Assembly (NCBI GenBank): GCA_963806145.1 | Contig: CAWDXD010000034.1 | Location: forward strand, 1 to 64,000 | Origin: DASXKD01 sp963806145 | Lineage (GTDB): Bacteria > Actinomycetota > Actinomycetes > Streptosporangiales > Streptosporangiaceae | Direction: 5' to 3' | DNA length: 64,000 nt | Shown here: positions 43,738-53,497 of the stretch, piece after piece | How the letters are laid out: the number at the start of each line of letters is the position of its first letter | Position numbering within the stretch: the stretch's first letter is position 1 | Program-made: the position numbers and the translations under genes | The notes under the pieces: model-generated | What the model saw: the letters and a program-made list of their open reading frames with translations, nothing else | The model's database searches: none | Told to the model about the DNA's origin: nothing

Positions 43738-45675
43738 TTGGCCTACGACGCGCGCTCGATTACGGTCCTCGAAGGCCTTGAGGCCGTTCGCAAGCGACCT
43801 GGTATGTACATCGGCTCCACCGGTGAGCGCGGACTTCACCACCTGGTCCAGGAGGTGGTGGACAACGCCGTCGATGAGGCGCTGGCCGGCTTCTGCGACC
43901 GGATCGAAGTCACCCTGCTCGCCGACGGTGGTGTCCAGGTCGCCGACAACGGCCGCGGCATCCCGGTGGACGACCACCCGGTGGAGAAACGGCCCGCCGT
44001 CGAGGTCGTGCTCACTACCCTGCACGCCGGCGGCAAGTTCGACGCCAAGTCCTACGCGGTCTCCGGCGGCCTGCACGGCGTCGGCGTGTCGGTGGTCAAC
44101 GCGCTGTCCGCGCGGCTGGACGTGGAGATCATGCGGGACGGCTACGCGTGGCGCCAGTCCTACCGGACCGGCGAGCCCGCCGGGGCACTGGTCCGCGGCG
44201 AGGCCACCGACCGGCACGGCACCATCATCAGTTTCTGGCCGGACTCCGCCATTTTCGAGTCCACCGAATGGAGTTTCGAAACGCTGTCCCGGCGGCTCCA
44301 GGAAATGGCATTCCTGGTCCGGGGGCTGGCGATCGTGCTTACCGACCAGCGCCCGGCGCATATCAACGGCGAGCCGCGGGTGGTGGAGTATCAGTACGAC
44401 GGCGGCATCGCTGACTTCGTCCGGTACCTGAACGGCACCAAGGATCCGGTACACGCCTCGGTGATCGAGTTCGGCGGGGAGGGCCCGGGCATCGCCGCCG
44501 AGATCGCGATGCAGTGGAACTCCTCCTACGCCGAGTCGGTGTATACGTTCGCGAACACGATCAACACGGCCGAGGGCGGTACCCATGAGGAGGGCTTCCG
44601 GTCCGCGCTCACCTCGATTGTGAACCGGTACGCCCGCGACCAGAGGCTGCTGCGCGAGAAGGACGAGAACCTCACCGGTGAGGACGTGCGCGAGGGCCTG
44701 GCCGCGATCATCCACGTCAAGCTGGCCGAGCCGCAGTTCGAGGGTCAGACCAAGACCAAGCTCGGCAACACCGAGGCCAAGTCGTTCGTGCAGAAGGTGT
44801 GCAACGACCATCTGCGGGACTGGTTCGAGCGCAACCCCGGCGAAGCCAAGGACATCATCACCAAGGCGGCCCAGGCGGCTCACGCCAGGATCGCGGCCAG
44901 GCAGGCCCGCGACCTGACCCGGCGCAAGGGATTGCTGGAGTCGACGTCGCTGCCGGGCAAGCTGTCGGATTGCCAGTCGGGCGAGCCGGAAAAGTGCGAG
45001 ATCTACGTAGTCGAGGGTGACTCGGCCGGCGGTTCGGCCAAGTCGGGCCGGGACCCGCTGTTCCAGGCCATCCTCCCGATCCGGGGCAAGATCCTCAACG
45101 TGGAGAAGGCCCGGATCGACCGGGTGCTGAAGAACACCGAGATCCAGGCGATGATCACGGCACTGGGCACCGGCATCCACGACGACTTTGACATCACCAG
45201 GCTGCGCTACTTCAAGATCATCTTGATGGCGGACGCGGACGTGGACGGCCAGCACATCAGGACGCTGCTGCTCACCCTGCTGTTCCGGTTCATGAAGCCG
45301 CTGATCGAAGCGGGCCACGTATACCTAGCCCAGCCGCCGCTCTACAAGATCAAGTGGGAGGGGCGCGGGAACCCCCCGGAGTACGCCTACTCCGACCGGG
45401 AGCGGGACGCGGTGATCGAGGCGGGCATCGCGGCCGGCCGCAAGGACCCCCGGCCCCGCGACGGGATCCAGCGGTTCAAGGGCCTCGGCGAGATGAACGC
45501 GAACGAGCTGTGGGAAACCACGATGAACCCGGCGCACCGGGTGCTGCTCCAGGTCACGCTGGACGACGCGGCGCAGGCGGACGAACTGTTCAGCGTGCTG
45601 ATGGGCGAGGACGTGGAGGCACGGCGGTCGTTCATCCAGCGCAACGCCAAGGACGTGAGGTTCCTCGACATCTAA
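43738..45675 (+). CDS. gyrB: DNA gyrase subunit B
   Basis: 645-residue ATPase subunit of gyrase. GHKL ATPase: VRKRPGMYIGSTGERGLHHLVQEVVDNAVDEA, DNGRGIPV, GGLHGVGVSVVNALS; transducer; Toprim with VEGDSAGGSAKSGRD, LPIRGKILNVEKA and DADVDGQHI; tail QRFKGLGEMNANELWETTM. The TTG at 43738 gives the family start MAYDARSITVLEGL and has AGGAGG nine bases before it; a TTG at 43732 and an ATG at 43699 are less likely. A TAAAAT at 43650-43655 may be its -10 element. Confidence 0.97.
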   Translation: MAYDARSITVLEGLEAVRKRPGMYIGSTGERGLHHLVQEVVDNAVDEALAGFCDRIEVTLLADGGVQVADNGRGIPVDDHPVEKRPAVEVVLTTLHAGGKFDAKSYAVSGGLHGVGVSVVNALSARLDVEIMRDGYAWRQSYRTGEPAGALVRGEATDRHGTIISFWPDSAIFESTEWSFETLSRRLQEMAFLVRGLAIVLTDQRPAHINGEPRVVEYQYDGGIADFVRYLNGTKDPVHASVIEFGGEGPGIAAEIAMQWNSSYAESVYTFANTINTAEGGTHEEGFRSALTSIVNRYARDQRLLREKDENLTGEDVREGLAAIIHVKLAEPQFEGQTKTKLGNTEAKSFVQKVCNDHLRDWFERNPGEAKDIITKAAQAAHARIAARQARDLTRRKGLLESTSLPGKLSDCQSGEPEKCEIYVVEGDSAGGSAKSGRDPLFQAILPIRGKILNVEKARIDRVLKNTEIQAMITALGTGIHDDFDITRLRYFKIILMADADVDGQHIRTLLLTLLFRFMKPLIEAGHVYLAQPPLYKIKWEGRGNPPEYAYSDRERDAVIEAGIAAGRKDPRPRDGIQRFKGLGEMNANELWETTMNPAHRVLLQVTLDDAAQADELFSVLMGEDVEARRSFIQRNAKDVRFLDI

Positions 45676-45729
45676 CGGCCGGGCAGGCGCCGCGGCCGTC
45701 TTGAGCCGCGCGGGCGCCAGCCGGTCATC

Positions 45730-48375
45730 GTGGCCAGCAAACCGCCGTTCATCAGGCACGGGAAGGATCAGCTAGTGACGGACGTGGACTCGGGAACCGT
45801 ACCGTCGGGTGGAGGTGACCGGACCGAGCCGGTCGACATCCAGGTCGAGATGCAGCGCAGTTACATCGACTACGCCATGTCGGTCATCGTCGGCCGTGCC
45901 CTGCCCGACGTCAGGGACGGGCTCAAGCCCGTGCACACGCGGATCCTCTTCGCGATGTACGACGGCGGGTACCGGCCGGACCGGGGCTACTCCAAGTGCG
46001 CCAGGGTCATCGGCGATGTGATGGGCCAGTACCACCCGCACGGCGACTCGGCCATCTACGACGCGCTGGTGCGCCTGGCCCAGCCGTGGGCGATGCGGAT
46101 GCCGCTGGTCGACGGGCAGGGCAACTTCGGCTCGCCGGGCAACGACCCGGCGGCCGCCTACCGGTACACCGAGTGCCGGCTCGCGCCGCTGGCCATGGAG
46201 ATGCTCAGGGACATCGACAAGGACACCGTCGACTTCCGGCCCAACTACGACGGGCGCTCCAACGAGCCCGTGGTCCTGCCAAGCAGGTTCCCCAACCTGC
46301 TGGTCAACGGTTCCGAGGGGATCGCGGTCGGCATGGCGACCAAGATCCCGCCGCACAACCTGCGAGAGGTGGCGTCCGGCGCCCAGTGGTTCCTCGACAA
46401 CCCCGAGGCCACCGACGAGGAACTGCTCGAGGCCCTGCTCGCCCGGGTCAAGGGGCCGGACTTCCCCACCCGCGGCCTGATCGTCGGGCACCGGGGCATC
46501 GAGGAGGCCTACCGCACCGGGCGCGGCTCCATCACCATGCGCGCCGTGGTCGAGGTGGAGGAGGACAACCGCGGCCGTGCCTGCCTGGTGGTCACCGAAC
46601 TCCCCTACCAGGTCAACCCGGAGAACCTGGCCGCCAAGATCGCCGAACTTGTGCGGGACGGCCGGGTCGGCGGCATCGCCGACATCCGCGACGAGAGCAG
46701 CGGCCGCACCGGCCAGCGGCTGGTGATCATCCTCAAGCGGGATGCGGTCGCCAAGATCGTGCTGAACAACCTGTACAAGCACACTCAGCTCCAGGAGACG
46801 TTCGGCGCGAACATGCTGGCGCTCGTCGACGGGGTGCCCCGCACGCTCCGGCTCGACCAGCTCATCCGGCACTGGGTGACGCACCAGGTCAACGTGATTG
46901 TCCGGCGCACCCGCTTCCTGCTGCGCCGGGCGCAGGAGCGTGCGCACATCGTCAGCGCGCTGCTGAAGGCGATCGACCAGATCGACGCGGTGATCGCGCT
47001 GATCCGGGGCAGCGAGTCCGCCTCGGCGGCGCAGCGGGGCCTGCAGGATCTGCTCGACATCGACGAGGAGCAGGCCCGCGCCATCCTCGACATGCAACTG
47101 CGCAGGCTCGCCGCCCTGGAGCGCCGCCAGCTCACCGACGAGTACGAGCAGCTCATGGCCCAGATCGCCGAGTATGAGGGGATTCTCGCCTCCCCGGCGC
47201 GGCAGCGGGAGATCATCGGTGAGGAACTTGGCGAGATCGTGGCCAAGTACGGGGACGAACGGCGGACCCAGCTCATCGCTTACGACGGGGACGTGACTAA
47301 CGAGGACCTCATCGCCGAGGAGGACGTGGTCGTCACGATCACCCGGGGCGGTTACGCCAAGCGGACCAAGACCGATCTCTACCGGGCCCAGCGCCGCGGC
47401 GGCAAGGGGGTCCGTGGTGCCCACCTGCGCACCGACGACATCGTCGATCACTTCTTCGTGACCACGACGCACCACTGGATCCTGTTCTTCACCAACAAGG
47501 GCCGGGTGTACCGGGCGAAGGCCTATGAGCTGCCCGATTCCGCCAGGGATGCCCGCGGCCAGCACGTGGCGAACTTGCTGGCGTTCCAGCCCGACGAGCG
47601 GATCGCCGAGGTGCTGGCCCTGCGGGACTACACGGTGGCGCCGTACCTGGTGCTGGCCACCAAGGGCGGGCTGGTGAAGAAGTCCCGGCTGACCGACTTC
47701 GACTCGCCGCGCTCAGGCGGGATCATCGCGATCAACCTGCGCGAGGACGACGAGGTGATCGCCGCCCGGCTGACGTCACCGGACCAGGACCTGCTGCTGG
47801 TCAGCAAGCGGGCCCAGGCGCTGCGGTTCCACGCGACCGACGAGGCGCTCCGCCCCATGGGCCGGGCCACTTCAGGTGTGATCGGCATGCGGTTCGCCAA
47901 CGGCGACGAACTGCTCGGCATGTACGTGGTGCGGGAGGGCGCGGACGTGCTGGTCGCGACCGCCGGTGGTTATGCCAAGCGCACCCCCACCGACCAGTAC
48001 CCGGTCAAGGGCCGTGGTGGCATGGGGGTCGTGACGGCGAGGATCGTGGACGACCGGGGCGAGCTTGTCGGAGCGCTCATGGTGCTGCCGGAGGACGAGG
48101 TCTTCGCGATTACCTCCGCCGGTGGAGTCATCAGGACCGCTGCCGCCGAGGTGAAGCAGTCCGGGCGGCAGACGATGGGCGTGCGGCTGATGAACCTCGC
48201 CGAAGGGGACAGCGTGGTCGCCGTCGCGCGTAACGCCGAGGCCGCCTCTGATGCCGTAGCGGACGACGACGAAGCCGACGACGAGGACCTGTCCGCGGCA
48301 GGCGAAGCCCCGGCGGGCAGCCCCGCGGCCGAGGCGGATGCCGGCCTGACAGCGGGTGAACCCTCGGACGGGTGA
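45730..48375 (+). CDS. gyrA: DNA gyrase subunit A
   Basis: 881-residue breakage-reunion subunit. Start region QRSYIDYAMSVIVGRALPDVRDGLKPVHTR, the quinolone region QYHPHGDSAIYDALVRLAQPW with Ser and Asp at the usual resistance positions (wild-type-like), catalytic Tyr in AAYRYTECRLA and a GyrA-box QRRGGKG in the C-terminal beta-pinwheel. The tail after residue 835 is very acidic. A GTG at 45775 (VTDVDSG) is a likely alternative start because the first residues are not conserved. It lies 54 bases after gyrB. Confidence 0.97.
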   Translation: MASKPPFIRHGKDQLVTDVDSGTVPSGGGDRTEPVDIQVEMQRSYIDYAMSVIVGRALPDVRDGLKPVHTRILFAMYDGGYRPDRGYSKCARVIGDVMGQYHPHGDSAIYDALVRLAQPWAMRMPLVDGQGNFGSPGNDPAAAYRYTECRLAPLAMEMLRDIDKDTVDFRPNYDGRSNEPVVLPSRFPNLLVNGSEGIAVGMATKIPPHNLREVASGAQWFLDNPEATDEELLEALLARVKGPDFPTRGLIVGHRGIEEAYRTGRGSITMRAVVEVEEDNRGRACLVVTELPYQVNPENLAAKIAELVRDGRVGGIADIRDESSGRTGQRLVIILKRDAVAKIVLNNLYKHTQLQETFGANMLALVDGVPRTLRLDQLIRHWVTHQVNVIVRRTRFLLRRAQERAHIVSALLKAIDQIDAVIALIRGSESASAAQRGLQDLLDIDEEQARAILDMQLRRLAALERRQLTDEYEQLMAQIAEYEGILASPARQREIIGEELGEIVAKYGDERRTQLIAYDGDVTNEDLIAEEDVVVTITRGGYAKRTKTDLYRAQRRGGKGVRGAHLRTDDIVDHFFVTTTHHWILFFTNKGRVYRAKAYELPDSARDARGQHVANLLAFQPDERIAEVLALRDYTVAPYLVLATKGGLVKKSRLTDFDSPRSGGIIAINLREDDEVIAARLTSPDQDLLLVSKRAQALRFHATDEALRPMGRATSGVIGMRFANGDELLGMYVVREGADVLVATAGGYAKRTPTDQYPVKGRGGMGVVTARIVDDRGELVGALMVLPEDEVFAITSAGGVIRTAAAEVKQSGRQTMGVRLMNLAEGDSVVAVARNAEAASDAVADDDEADDEDLSAAGEAPAGSPAAEADAGLTAGEPSDG

Positions 48376-48526
48376 TCCGCACAATGTGGCCGAACAGGTA
48401 AATTCGTCCGTGTTTGCAACGGATCGGGAGGGCAAGGCGTCATAGAAGTACCGGCCAGGCACGCGCGCCTGCGCCGGTAGTGTTGCCGGATAAGCTCGAC
48501 CAAGGAGCTTCCCGAAGGAGGACGGC

Positions 48527-49744
48527 GTGGATCACCGCGTGGAGCCACCAGCGTGGCTGCCTCAGGGGGCTGCGCCGGAAGCAGCTGACCCTGAGGCTGA
48601 CGACAGTACTGCGGCTGAGGGCGCTCAACAAGCCGAGGACAGCAACGAAGCACCGGCCGAGGCCGCCGAGGAGTTCGCCAACGGCAACGGCAACGGCCAC
48701 GACAGTTCCTTTACCTACTCCGGTGACGACTCCTACAACTACGGCGGGGACGCACCGTTCGGCGACGGCACCAGCTATCGAAGCCCGTTCACGCCGCACA
48801 CGCCTGCCGGCACCAGTTATGAGCCCGAGGAGCCGGCCTCGGCGGAGAACGGGCTCCCGGGCAGCGACCCGGACGACAGCGACGACATGCCGGAACCCGG
48901 CCCGGCCGGGCATGACCTGCCAGCCAGCGGGCTCTCCGAAGGCGGGCTGGCCAGCGACGCGCTCCCCGGCAACGACCTGCCAGCCAGCGGGCTCGGCGAC
49001 CCCGCCATGCCCGACACGGGCTTCGCGGCCGCCGGTGCGGGCTACCACAGCCCCGGGGCCAACTACACCGACCACGGCTCGGGGACCAGCTACACCGACC
49101 ACGGTTCCGGGCCTGGCTACCCCGACACGGCCGCGGCGAGCTACACCGACCCCGCCGCGCCGCCGTACCCGGCCGCTGAGCCGCTGGCGGCCGCGACCGA
49201 GACCAGCACTGCGTTCAGCGGCCCGGGCACCGCCGCCGGAGAGCAGCGCGCGACGTTCGGGACAAGCGCTGCCGCGGCCGGTGGCATCGGCGCAACCCTG
49301 CGCGCCAGCAAGCAGCGTGGCACGGCCAGGTTCTCCCGCGGGGAGTCGGTGAAGAGCCGCCCGGCCAGCTCGCAGGCCCGCAAGGCCAACCTGGTGATAT
49401 CGCGGGTAGAGCCATGGTCGGTCATGAAGTTCAGCTTCCTGATCTCCCTGGTGCTCTGGATCGTAATGTTCGTCGCCGTGGCCCTGCTCTATTACGCGCT
49501 GTCCAGCCTCGGCGTGTTCGCCGCCCTGCAGCGGACCCTGGCCAGCGTCACATCCAGCCAGACGTCGGCCGGCGTGGACCTGACCAAATGGACCTCGGCG
49601 CCGCGGATCCTGGGGTACACCATGCTGCTCGGCGCGGTCGACGTCGTTCTGATCACCGCCATCGCCACCGTGGGCGCGGTCGTCTACAACCTGGTGACGC
49701 ACCTTGGTGGCGGGATCGAGGTCACCCTCAAGGAGACCGATTAG
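48527..49744 (+). CDS. DUF3566 transmembrane protein
   Basis: 405 residues. An acidic, Gly/Ser/Tyr-rich disordered N-terminus (about 1-280, with repeated YTDHGSG-type units) precedes the conserved DUF3566 domain: NLVISRVEPWSVMKFSFLISLVLWIVMFVAVALL, then a loop with DLTKWTSAPRILGYTMLLGAVDVVLITAIAT and the end GGGIEVTLKETD. Two membrane helices. Always found downstream of gyrA in actinobacteria; function unknown. GTG start with GAAGGAGG upstream. Confidence 0.93.
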   Translation: MDHRVEPPAWLPQGAAPEAADPEADDSTAAEGAQQAEDSNEAPAEAAEEFANGNGNGHDSSFTYSGDDSYNYGGDAPFGDGTSYRSPFTPHTPAGTSYEPEEPASAENGLPGSDPDDSDDMPEPGPAGHDLPASGLSEGGLASDALPGNDLPASGLGDPAMPDTGFAAAGAGYHSPGANYTDHGSGTSYTDHGSGPGYPDTAAASYTDPAAPPYPAAEPLAAATETSTAFSGPGTAAGEQRATFGTSAAAAGGIGATLRASKQRGTARFSRGESVKSRPASSQARKANLVISRVEPWSVMKFSFLISLVLWIVMFVAVALLYYALSSLGVFAALQRTLASVTSSQTSAGVDLTKWTSAPRILGYTMLLGAVDVVLITAIATVGAVVYNLVTHLGGGIEVTLKETD

Positions 49745-49826
49745 CACGCCACCGTCACGGATGCGGTAACCTTTCCCGTCGGCGTGCTCCCGCCCGACCA
49801 AGGGCCGCAGGCACCGCCGTCGCTGA

Positions 49827-49900
49827 GGGGCTATAGCTCAGCCGGTTAGAGCGCTTCCCTGATAAGGAAGAGGTCCGTGGTTCAAGTCCACGTAGCCCCA
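49827..49900 (+). tRNA. tRNA-Ile (anticodon GAT)
   Basis: A 74-base cloverleaf: acceptor GGGGCTA pairs with TAGCCCC, D-arm AGCTCAGCCGGTTAGAGC, anticodon stem CTTCC/GGAAG with loop CTGATAA, T-arm GTCCGTGGTTCAAGTCCAC. The genomic sequence continues CCA. Its 3' half from the anticodon loop is the attachment core for the mobile elements that follow; the intact gene remains at the left junction. Confidence 0.98.
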
Positions 49901-49903
49901 CCA
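49857..49903. other. Attachment site copy 1 (tRNA-Ile 3' half)
   Basis: From CCCTGATAAGG of the anticodon loop through the T-arm to CCACCA. The same sequence recurs at 57758-57802 and 61853-61900. Integration here leaves a functional tRNA, as is usual for tyrosine recombinases. Confidence 0.9.
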
Positions 49904-49930
49904 CCCGTATCCCCAGCTCAGGCCCCATCC

Positions 49931-50206
49931 GGTCCCGGCTCTGTCTTCCGATCACGAGGCACCCTGGTTGTTTCGTGCCCGCTGCGTGCCCGATGGTCGC
50001 CGACGACCACGCTCACCAGTACGATCTGGTTGGGTCTGGGCTAGCCTGCTGAGCGACTCTGCGATCTCCCGCTGGCGAGCGTCACTGCCATGCATATAGA
50101 TCAGAGCAGCGCGGGTGCTGCTGTGGCCCATCCGGTCCATCATCTCCCGGAGGGTGGCGCCGGTCGCGGCGGTGAAGTGGTTCCCGGTATGCCGCAGATC
50201 GTGAAA
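49931..50206. repeat. Direct repeat of integrase 3' end, copy 1
   Basis: 276 bases matching 51199-51474 with one difference noticed near the start (ATCACG versus ACCACG). Near-identity implies a recent duplication or integration of two closely related elements. Confidence 0.9.
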
Positions 50207-50293
50207 CCTGAGTTGGGCCACGATTTGATCATGACCGCTATCGCGGGACGTTGACCTGCTGGTTTGCAGTTCGTGGGGGCTGAGCTTGCGCAC
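49952..50293 (-). pseudogene. Integrase C-terminal fragment
   Basis: From FHDLRHTGNHFTAATGATLREMMDRMGHSS onward it equals the end of the integrase at 51181, with catalytic HxxR and the final Tyr region (ALIYMHG). The first 29 residues come from unrelated sequence, so it is a remnant lacking the core-binding and half of the catalytic domain. Confidence 0.88.
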
Positions 50294-50331
50294 TAGGCGC
50301 GGTCCGTAAAGTGGCCGCTGCGGGCCCGCTG

Positions 50332-50931
50332 TTACCGGAGCGGTTCAGCCGATGCTGCCCGCAGCCGGGCTAGCGATCCGGCTGCGACCAGGGCTGAGCC
50401 GACGGCCATCCTCGGCCAGCGCCGCTGCACGGCCCGGGCCGCCCGGAGGACGCCATACACGGCGTTCGGGGCTTCCATGGCGATCGCGAGCACCGTCAGC
50501 CGCCGCGGGTGGCGCAGGCGCCACGGCACGCTGAGGACCATCCACGCTACAGGGGAAACAAGGCCGTACCGGCGGAAGAACCGCGAGACCCGGCGGGCTG
50601 CGGGTGTTTCCGTCCCGGCGGTAGCCGGGGCCTGTGTGCCACGCTTGCGCATCAGGTCCCTTAGCTGCCGCTGGATGTTCTCTTCCACCTCGGCCGGGGT
50701 CGGCGCTTCCGTGCCAAGGCCCCACGCCACCAGCCCGAAGCCAGCAGCGCCTGCCCACTCTGCCAGGGCCCGCTGCCGACGCCCGGCGGCCCAGTGCCCG
50801 GCCCCGGCGGCGGCCTGGACAACAACGGGGGCGACAGGGTTCACCCATCCGCGCGTCGTCGAGGGCCTGGCCCCGTCCAGAAGCATCAAGGCCACCCACT
50901 GCAACTGGGCCCTGCTGTCTCCACGAGCCAT
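50332..50931 (-). CDS. Hypothetical membrane-associated protein
   Basis: 199 residues from the ATG at 50931 (an upstream ATG at 50967 adds twelve). Not recognised. WVALMLLDGARPSTTRGWVNPVAPVVVQAAAGAGHW at the start, a hydrophobic AAGFGLVAWGLG, a charged helix EENIQRQLRDLMRKRG and, later, weak hydrophobic segments (SPVAWMVLSVPWRL, VGSALVAAGSLARL). Lies between the two integrase copies. Confidence 0.6.
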   Translation of the reverse strand: MARGDSRAQLQWVALMLLDGARPSTTRGWVNPVAPVVVQAAAGAGHWAAGRRQRALAEWAGAAGFGLVAWGLGTEAPTPAEVEENIQRQLRDLMRKRGTQAPATAGTETPAARRVSRFFRRYGLVSPVAWMVLSVPWRLRHPRRLTVLAIAMEAPNAVYGVLRAARAVQRRWPRMAVGSALVAAGSLARLRAASAEPLR

Positions 50932-51033
50932 CCCGTCATTGTCGCCCTGGCGGCGCGTGTGTGCCAATACGCGCCGCAGGCGTGAGGCCCGTTCACCTGA
51001 ATAAGGTCGCGAGTCTGAGGAGCGGAAGAAAGT

Positions 51034-51060
51034 GCCCCGTGACCGGGGTAGTCACGGGGC
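51034..51060. terminator. Perfect hairpin between membrane protein and integrase
   Basis: Arms GCCCCGTGAC and GTCACGGGGC with a CGGGGTA loop. No T run follows on either strand, so it may be a bidirectional or factor-dependent terminator, or a protein site. Confidence 0.45.
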
Positions 51061-51198
51061 GGTTCGGCTGTGCTTGGATGCCCTGCTCTTGGCTCAGCGG
51101 GGCAGTCGCCGACCGAGCTAGAGGCGCTGTATCCGTCGCGTACGTGCTCCAAGACCTTCTAACGACAACTGACGTGCGCACTAGGATGGCCCAACTCG

Positions 51199-51474
51199 GG
51201 TCCCGGCTCTGTCTTCCGACCACGAGGCACCCTGGTTGTTTCGTGCCCGCTGCGTGCCCGATGGTCGCCGACGACCACGCTCACCAGTACGATCTGGTTG
51301 GGTCTGGGCTAGCCTGCTGAGCGACTCTGCGATCTCCCGCTGGCGAGCGTCACTGCCATGCATATAGATCAGAGCAGCGCGGGTGCTGCTGTGGCCCATC
51401 CGGTCCATCATCTCCCGGAGGGTGGCGCCGGTCGCGGCGGTGAAGTGGTTCCCGGTATGCCGCAGATCGTGAAA
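51199..51474. repeat. Direct repeat of integrase 3' end, copy 2
   Basis: Partner of 49931-50206; here the repeat is continuous with the rest of the integrase gene. Confidence 0.9.
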
Positions 51475-52031
51475 GTGCACATCAGCCAGCCCGGCCTGAG
51501 CCAGAGCAGGCAGCCAGACCCTGCGCCGGAAGTTGTTATGCCGCAGCGGCGCCCCGGTCGGGCTCGTGAAAACTAGAGCATCGTCGGCCGAGGTGACAAA
51601 GGCCGCGAGGTGTGATTGCAGGTCAGCCGCGATATGGGCGGGGAAGACCACTCGCCGCCTGCCAGCATCCGACTTCGGCGGCCCATAGAAGTAGCCACCA
51701 CCGGGCTGCTCGGTTAGGGACCGGTGGACCTGGATGGCGCATGACCGCAGGTCAATGTCACAACGGCGCAGCGCGGCCAGCTCACCCCACCGCAGACTGC
51801 CGAAAACTGCGACGAGGATCAGCGCCCGATACCGGGAACCCACCGCGGCGGACAGGGCGTCGACCTGGCGGAGCGTCAGGACAGAACGCTCCGGTGACTT
51901 GTCCAGGCCAGCGCCCTTGATGCGGCAGGGATTCCGCCGTATCAGCCCATCATCGGCGGCAGTGTTCATGATGGCCTTGAGTAGCCGGTATGCCTTGGCG
52001 GTGCTGGTTGGGCTAGCACCGGCATCAAGGC

Positions 52032-52113
52032 GGCGCCTGCGGCGCCGCTGGCCCGGCGTCAGCGCCGGGCTCAGCCTTTTTTGGGGAGGCCCGCCCGGCG
52101 CACGCCGGGCCGC
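52032..52113. repeat. Three-hairpin repeat, copy A
   Basis: Consecutive hairpins GGCGCC-TGC-GGCGCC, CCCGGCG-TCAG-CGCCGGG and GCCCGGCG-CAC-GCCGGGC. The same series occurs at 60394-60471; only the spacer between second and third hairpins differs (TTTTTTGGGGAGG here). Weaker similarity between the two loci continues to about 52265 (ATTGTCC, CCGCGTC, GCGATCGGCTTCGCCG). It replaces the integrase 5' end. Confidence 0.82.
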
Positions 52114-52301
52114 GCACTGGCAGTGTCCGCAGATCAAGACCGCTCACACGATACGCATGCCGGTACAGGGCAAAGCCGTCTTCCTCGCTGCACAATTGTC
52201 CCGCTCCCGGCCGCCGCGTCTAGGTCGCTCCCTGCGGTCGCGTCGCAGGCGATCGGCTTCGCCGAACCTAGACCCAGCAGCCACTCGCCAGGGATCAGCG
52301 C

Positions 52302-52901
52302 CTAGGAAGAAGATGGCGCAGACCAGGACTCCTCCGATCTCACTGGCTGCGTCAAGACGTATCGCAGGTCCTCGAACGTCTCCCCGGTGCCAGGGACGAA
52401 CTGAGTGACGGTGCCCGCCACAACGAACCCGGCGTTCACCGCGACGTGCTGGCATTCGGTCATGTCCTGATCGATCCGCAGCTCGACGGTGGTCACGTCG
52501 GGTTGGCTGGCCGCCCAGCGCGCGGCGAGCTGGACAGCGCGGCTGGCCAGGCCTCGTCCCCGCCACCGCGGCGCGATCCCGTAGATCAGCTCTACGATCC
52601 CCTTGCCGCGATCTACCATGCCGACGATGCCGACAAACCACGGTTCTTGTGGGACCGTGACCACGAATGTCGGGCCGTCGCGGCTAGTGCGGTTCGTCCA
52701 GGCGGCGAGCCAGTCGCCGATCGCCTGCTCGGCGGACACGAGCGGGATCTCCGGCAGCCAGCCGCCGTCGAGCTGCTCCTGCTCGATGTAACCAAGCGCG
52801 GCCTCGACATCCCCTGCTTCTGCTGAGGGCAGGCGCAGCGTCACTACGCCATCGGTCAGCGGCTGGGCTGGCACTGTGAAATACGTCATCTGCTTCTCCA
52901 T
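52302..52901 (-). CDS. GNAT family N-acetyltransferase (RimJ/RimL-like)
   Basis: 199 residues. VTLRLPSAEAGDVEAALGYIEQEQ start, central GMVDRGKGIVELIYGIAPRWRGRGLASRAVQLAARWA with the acetyl-CoA loop RGRGLA, and NAGFVVAGTVTQFV. Substrate unknown; relatives modify ribosomal proteins or drugs. A start at MTYFTVP four codons later is equally possible. Cargo of the tRNA-Ile island. Confidence 0.85.
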   Translation of the reverse strand: MEKQMTYFTVPAQPLTDGVVTLRLPSAEAGDVEAALGYIEQEQLDGGWLPEIPLVSAEQAIGDWLAAWTNRTSRDGPTFVVTVPQEPWFVGIVGMVDRGKGIVELIYGIAPRWRGRGLASRAVQLAARWAASQPDVTTVELRIDQDMTECQHVAVNAGFVVAGTVTQFVPGTGETFEDLRYVLTQPVRSEESWSAPSSS

Positions 52902-53497
52902 CCGGTGTTGCCTACAAGGTCACGATTCCGCGGTGAGGCACGGCCGGATGGAGGAGCACGGGCAGGCGGCCACGCGATGGCGTGGTCAGCCCCGGGGTTT
53001 CACGTCACTCAGCGACGACGCATGAGGCCCACTATACGGCCTGAACCCGTGCCCGTTGCGTGCCCGATAGGGCGGTGAACCACAGCCAACGGTGGTCACT
53101 CACAGACAACCCGATACGGCCGCCGACCTGGGAACGGGCAGGTAGCGTGCGCGACCTAGACGACCTCCAACGTGAATCAGGCCTGATAGTGGACCTAGAA
53201 ATGGCCCTAGAGCTTGTAGGGCCAAGGGCGGAGCGGGGGCTCGCTGCCTGGTCCATCCACGAGAGACCCCCAGGGGCCGAAACCCGCTCAGCCTGGAGGC
53301 GTCAAGGCGGCTCCGCTGCGTTCCGCCGCGCCCGGCCGCGCTCGGGACGGGCTGCGGCCTTGGGAGGCCGACCTCCGCAGCGCACATACCCTCTCCCCGG
53401 TTTGCCGGGGAGAGGGCCTGACTCGCTGAGTGGGCAAAGGTGGGCCATGTGCCGGGCATCGTGTGCCGGGTAGCTGGTCAGCCTGAAGGGAGCAGGG
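52902..53497. other. Intergenic region with terminator and att-like relic
   Basis: No convincing gene. At 53049-53068 GTGCCCGTTGCGTGCCCGAT resembles the integrase 3' end at 49975-49994. At 53190-53222 there are copies of TGGCCCTAG/GTAGGGCCA. At 53389-53416 a perfect hairpin CCCTCTCCCCGG-TTTG-CCGGGGAGAGGG is a probable bidirectional terminator facing the membrane protein gene. Confidence 0.5.

Larger units (their letters stand above)
51181..52137 (-). pseudogene. int: Tyrosine recombinase/integrase, N-terminus replaced
   Basis: The catalytic domain is complete: SLRWGELAALRRCDIDL (first Arg), PKSDAGRRRVV (Lys), FHDLRHTGNHF (HxxR), MGHSS (His) and ALIYMHG (Tyr). The last part of the core-binding domain is present (TSTAKAYRLLKAIMNTAADDGLIRRNP), but before that, at about 52030, the frame runs into a hairpin-rich repeat (52032-52113) and encodes nonsense (RRRRRR, MICGHC). 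About 120 N-terminal residues are missing, so recombinase activity is doubtful. Would act on tRNA-Ile. Confidence 0.88.
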
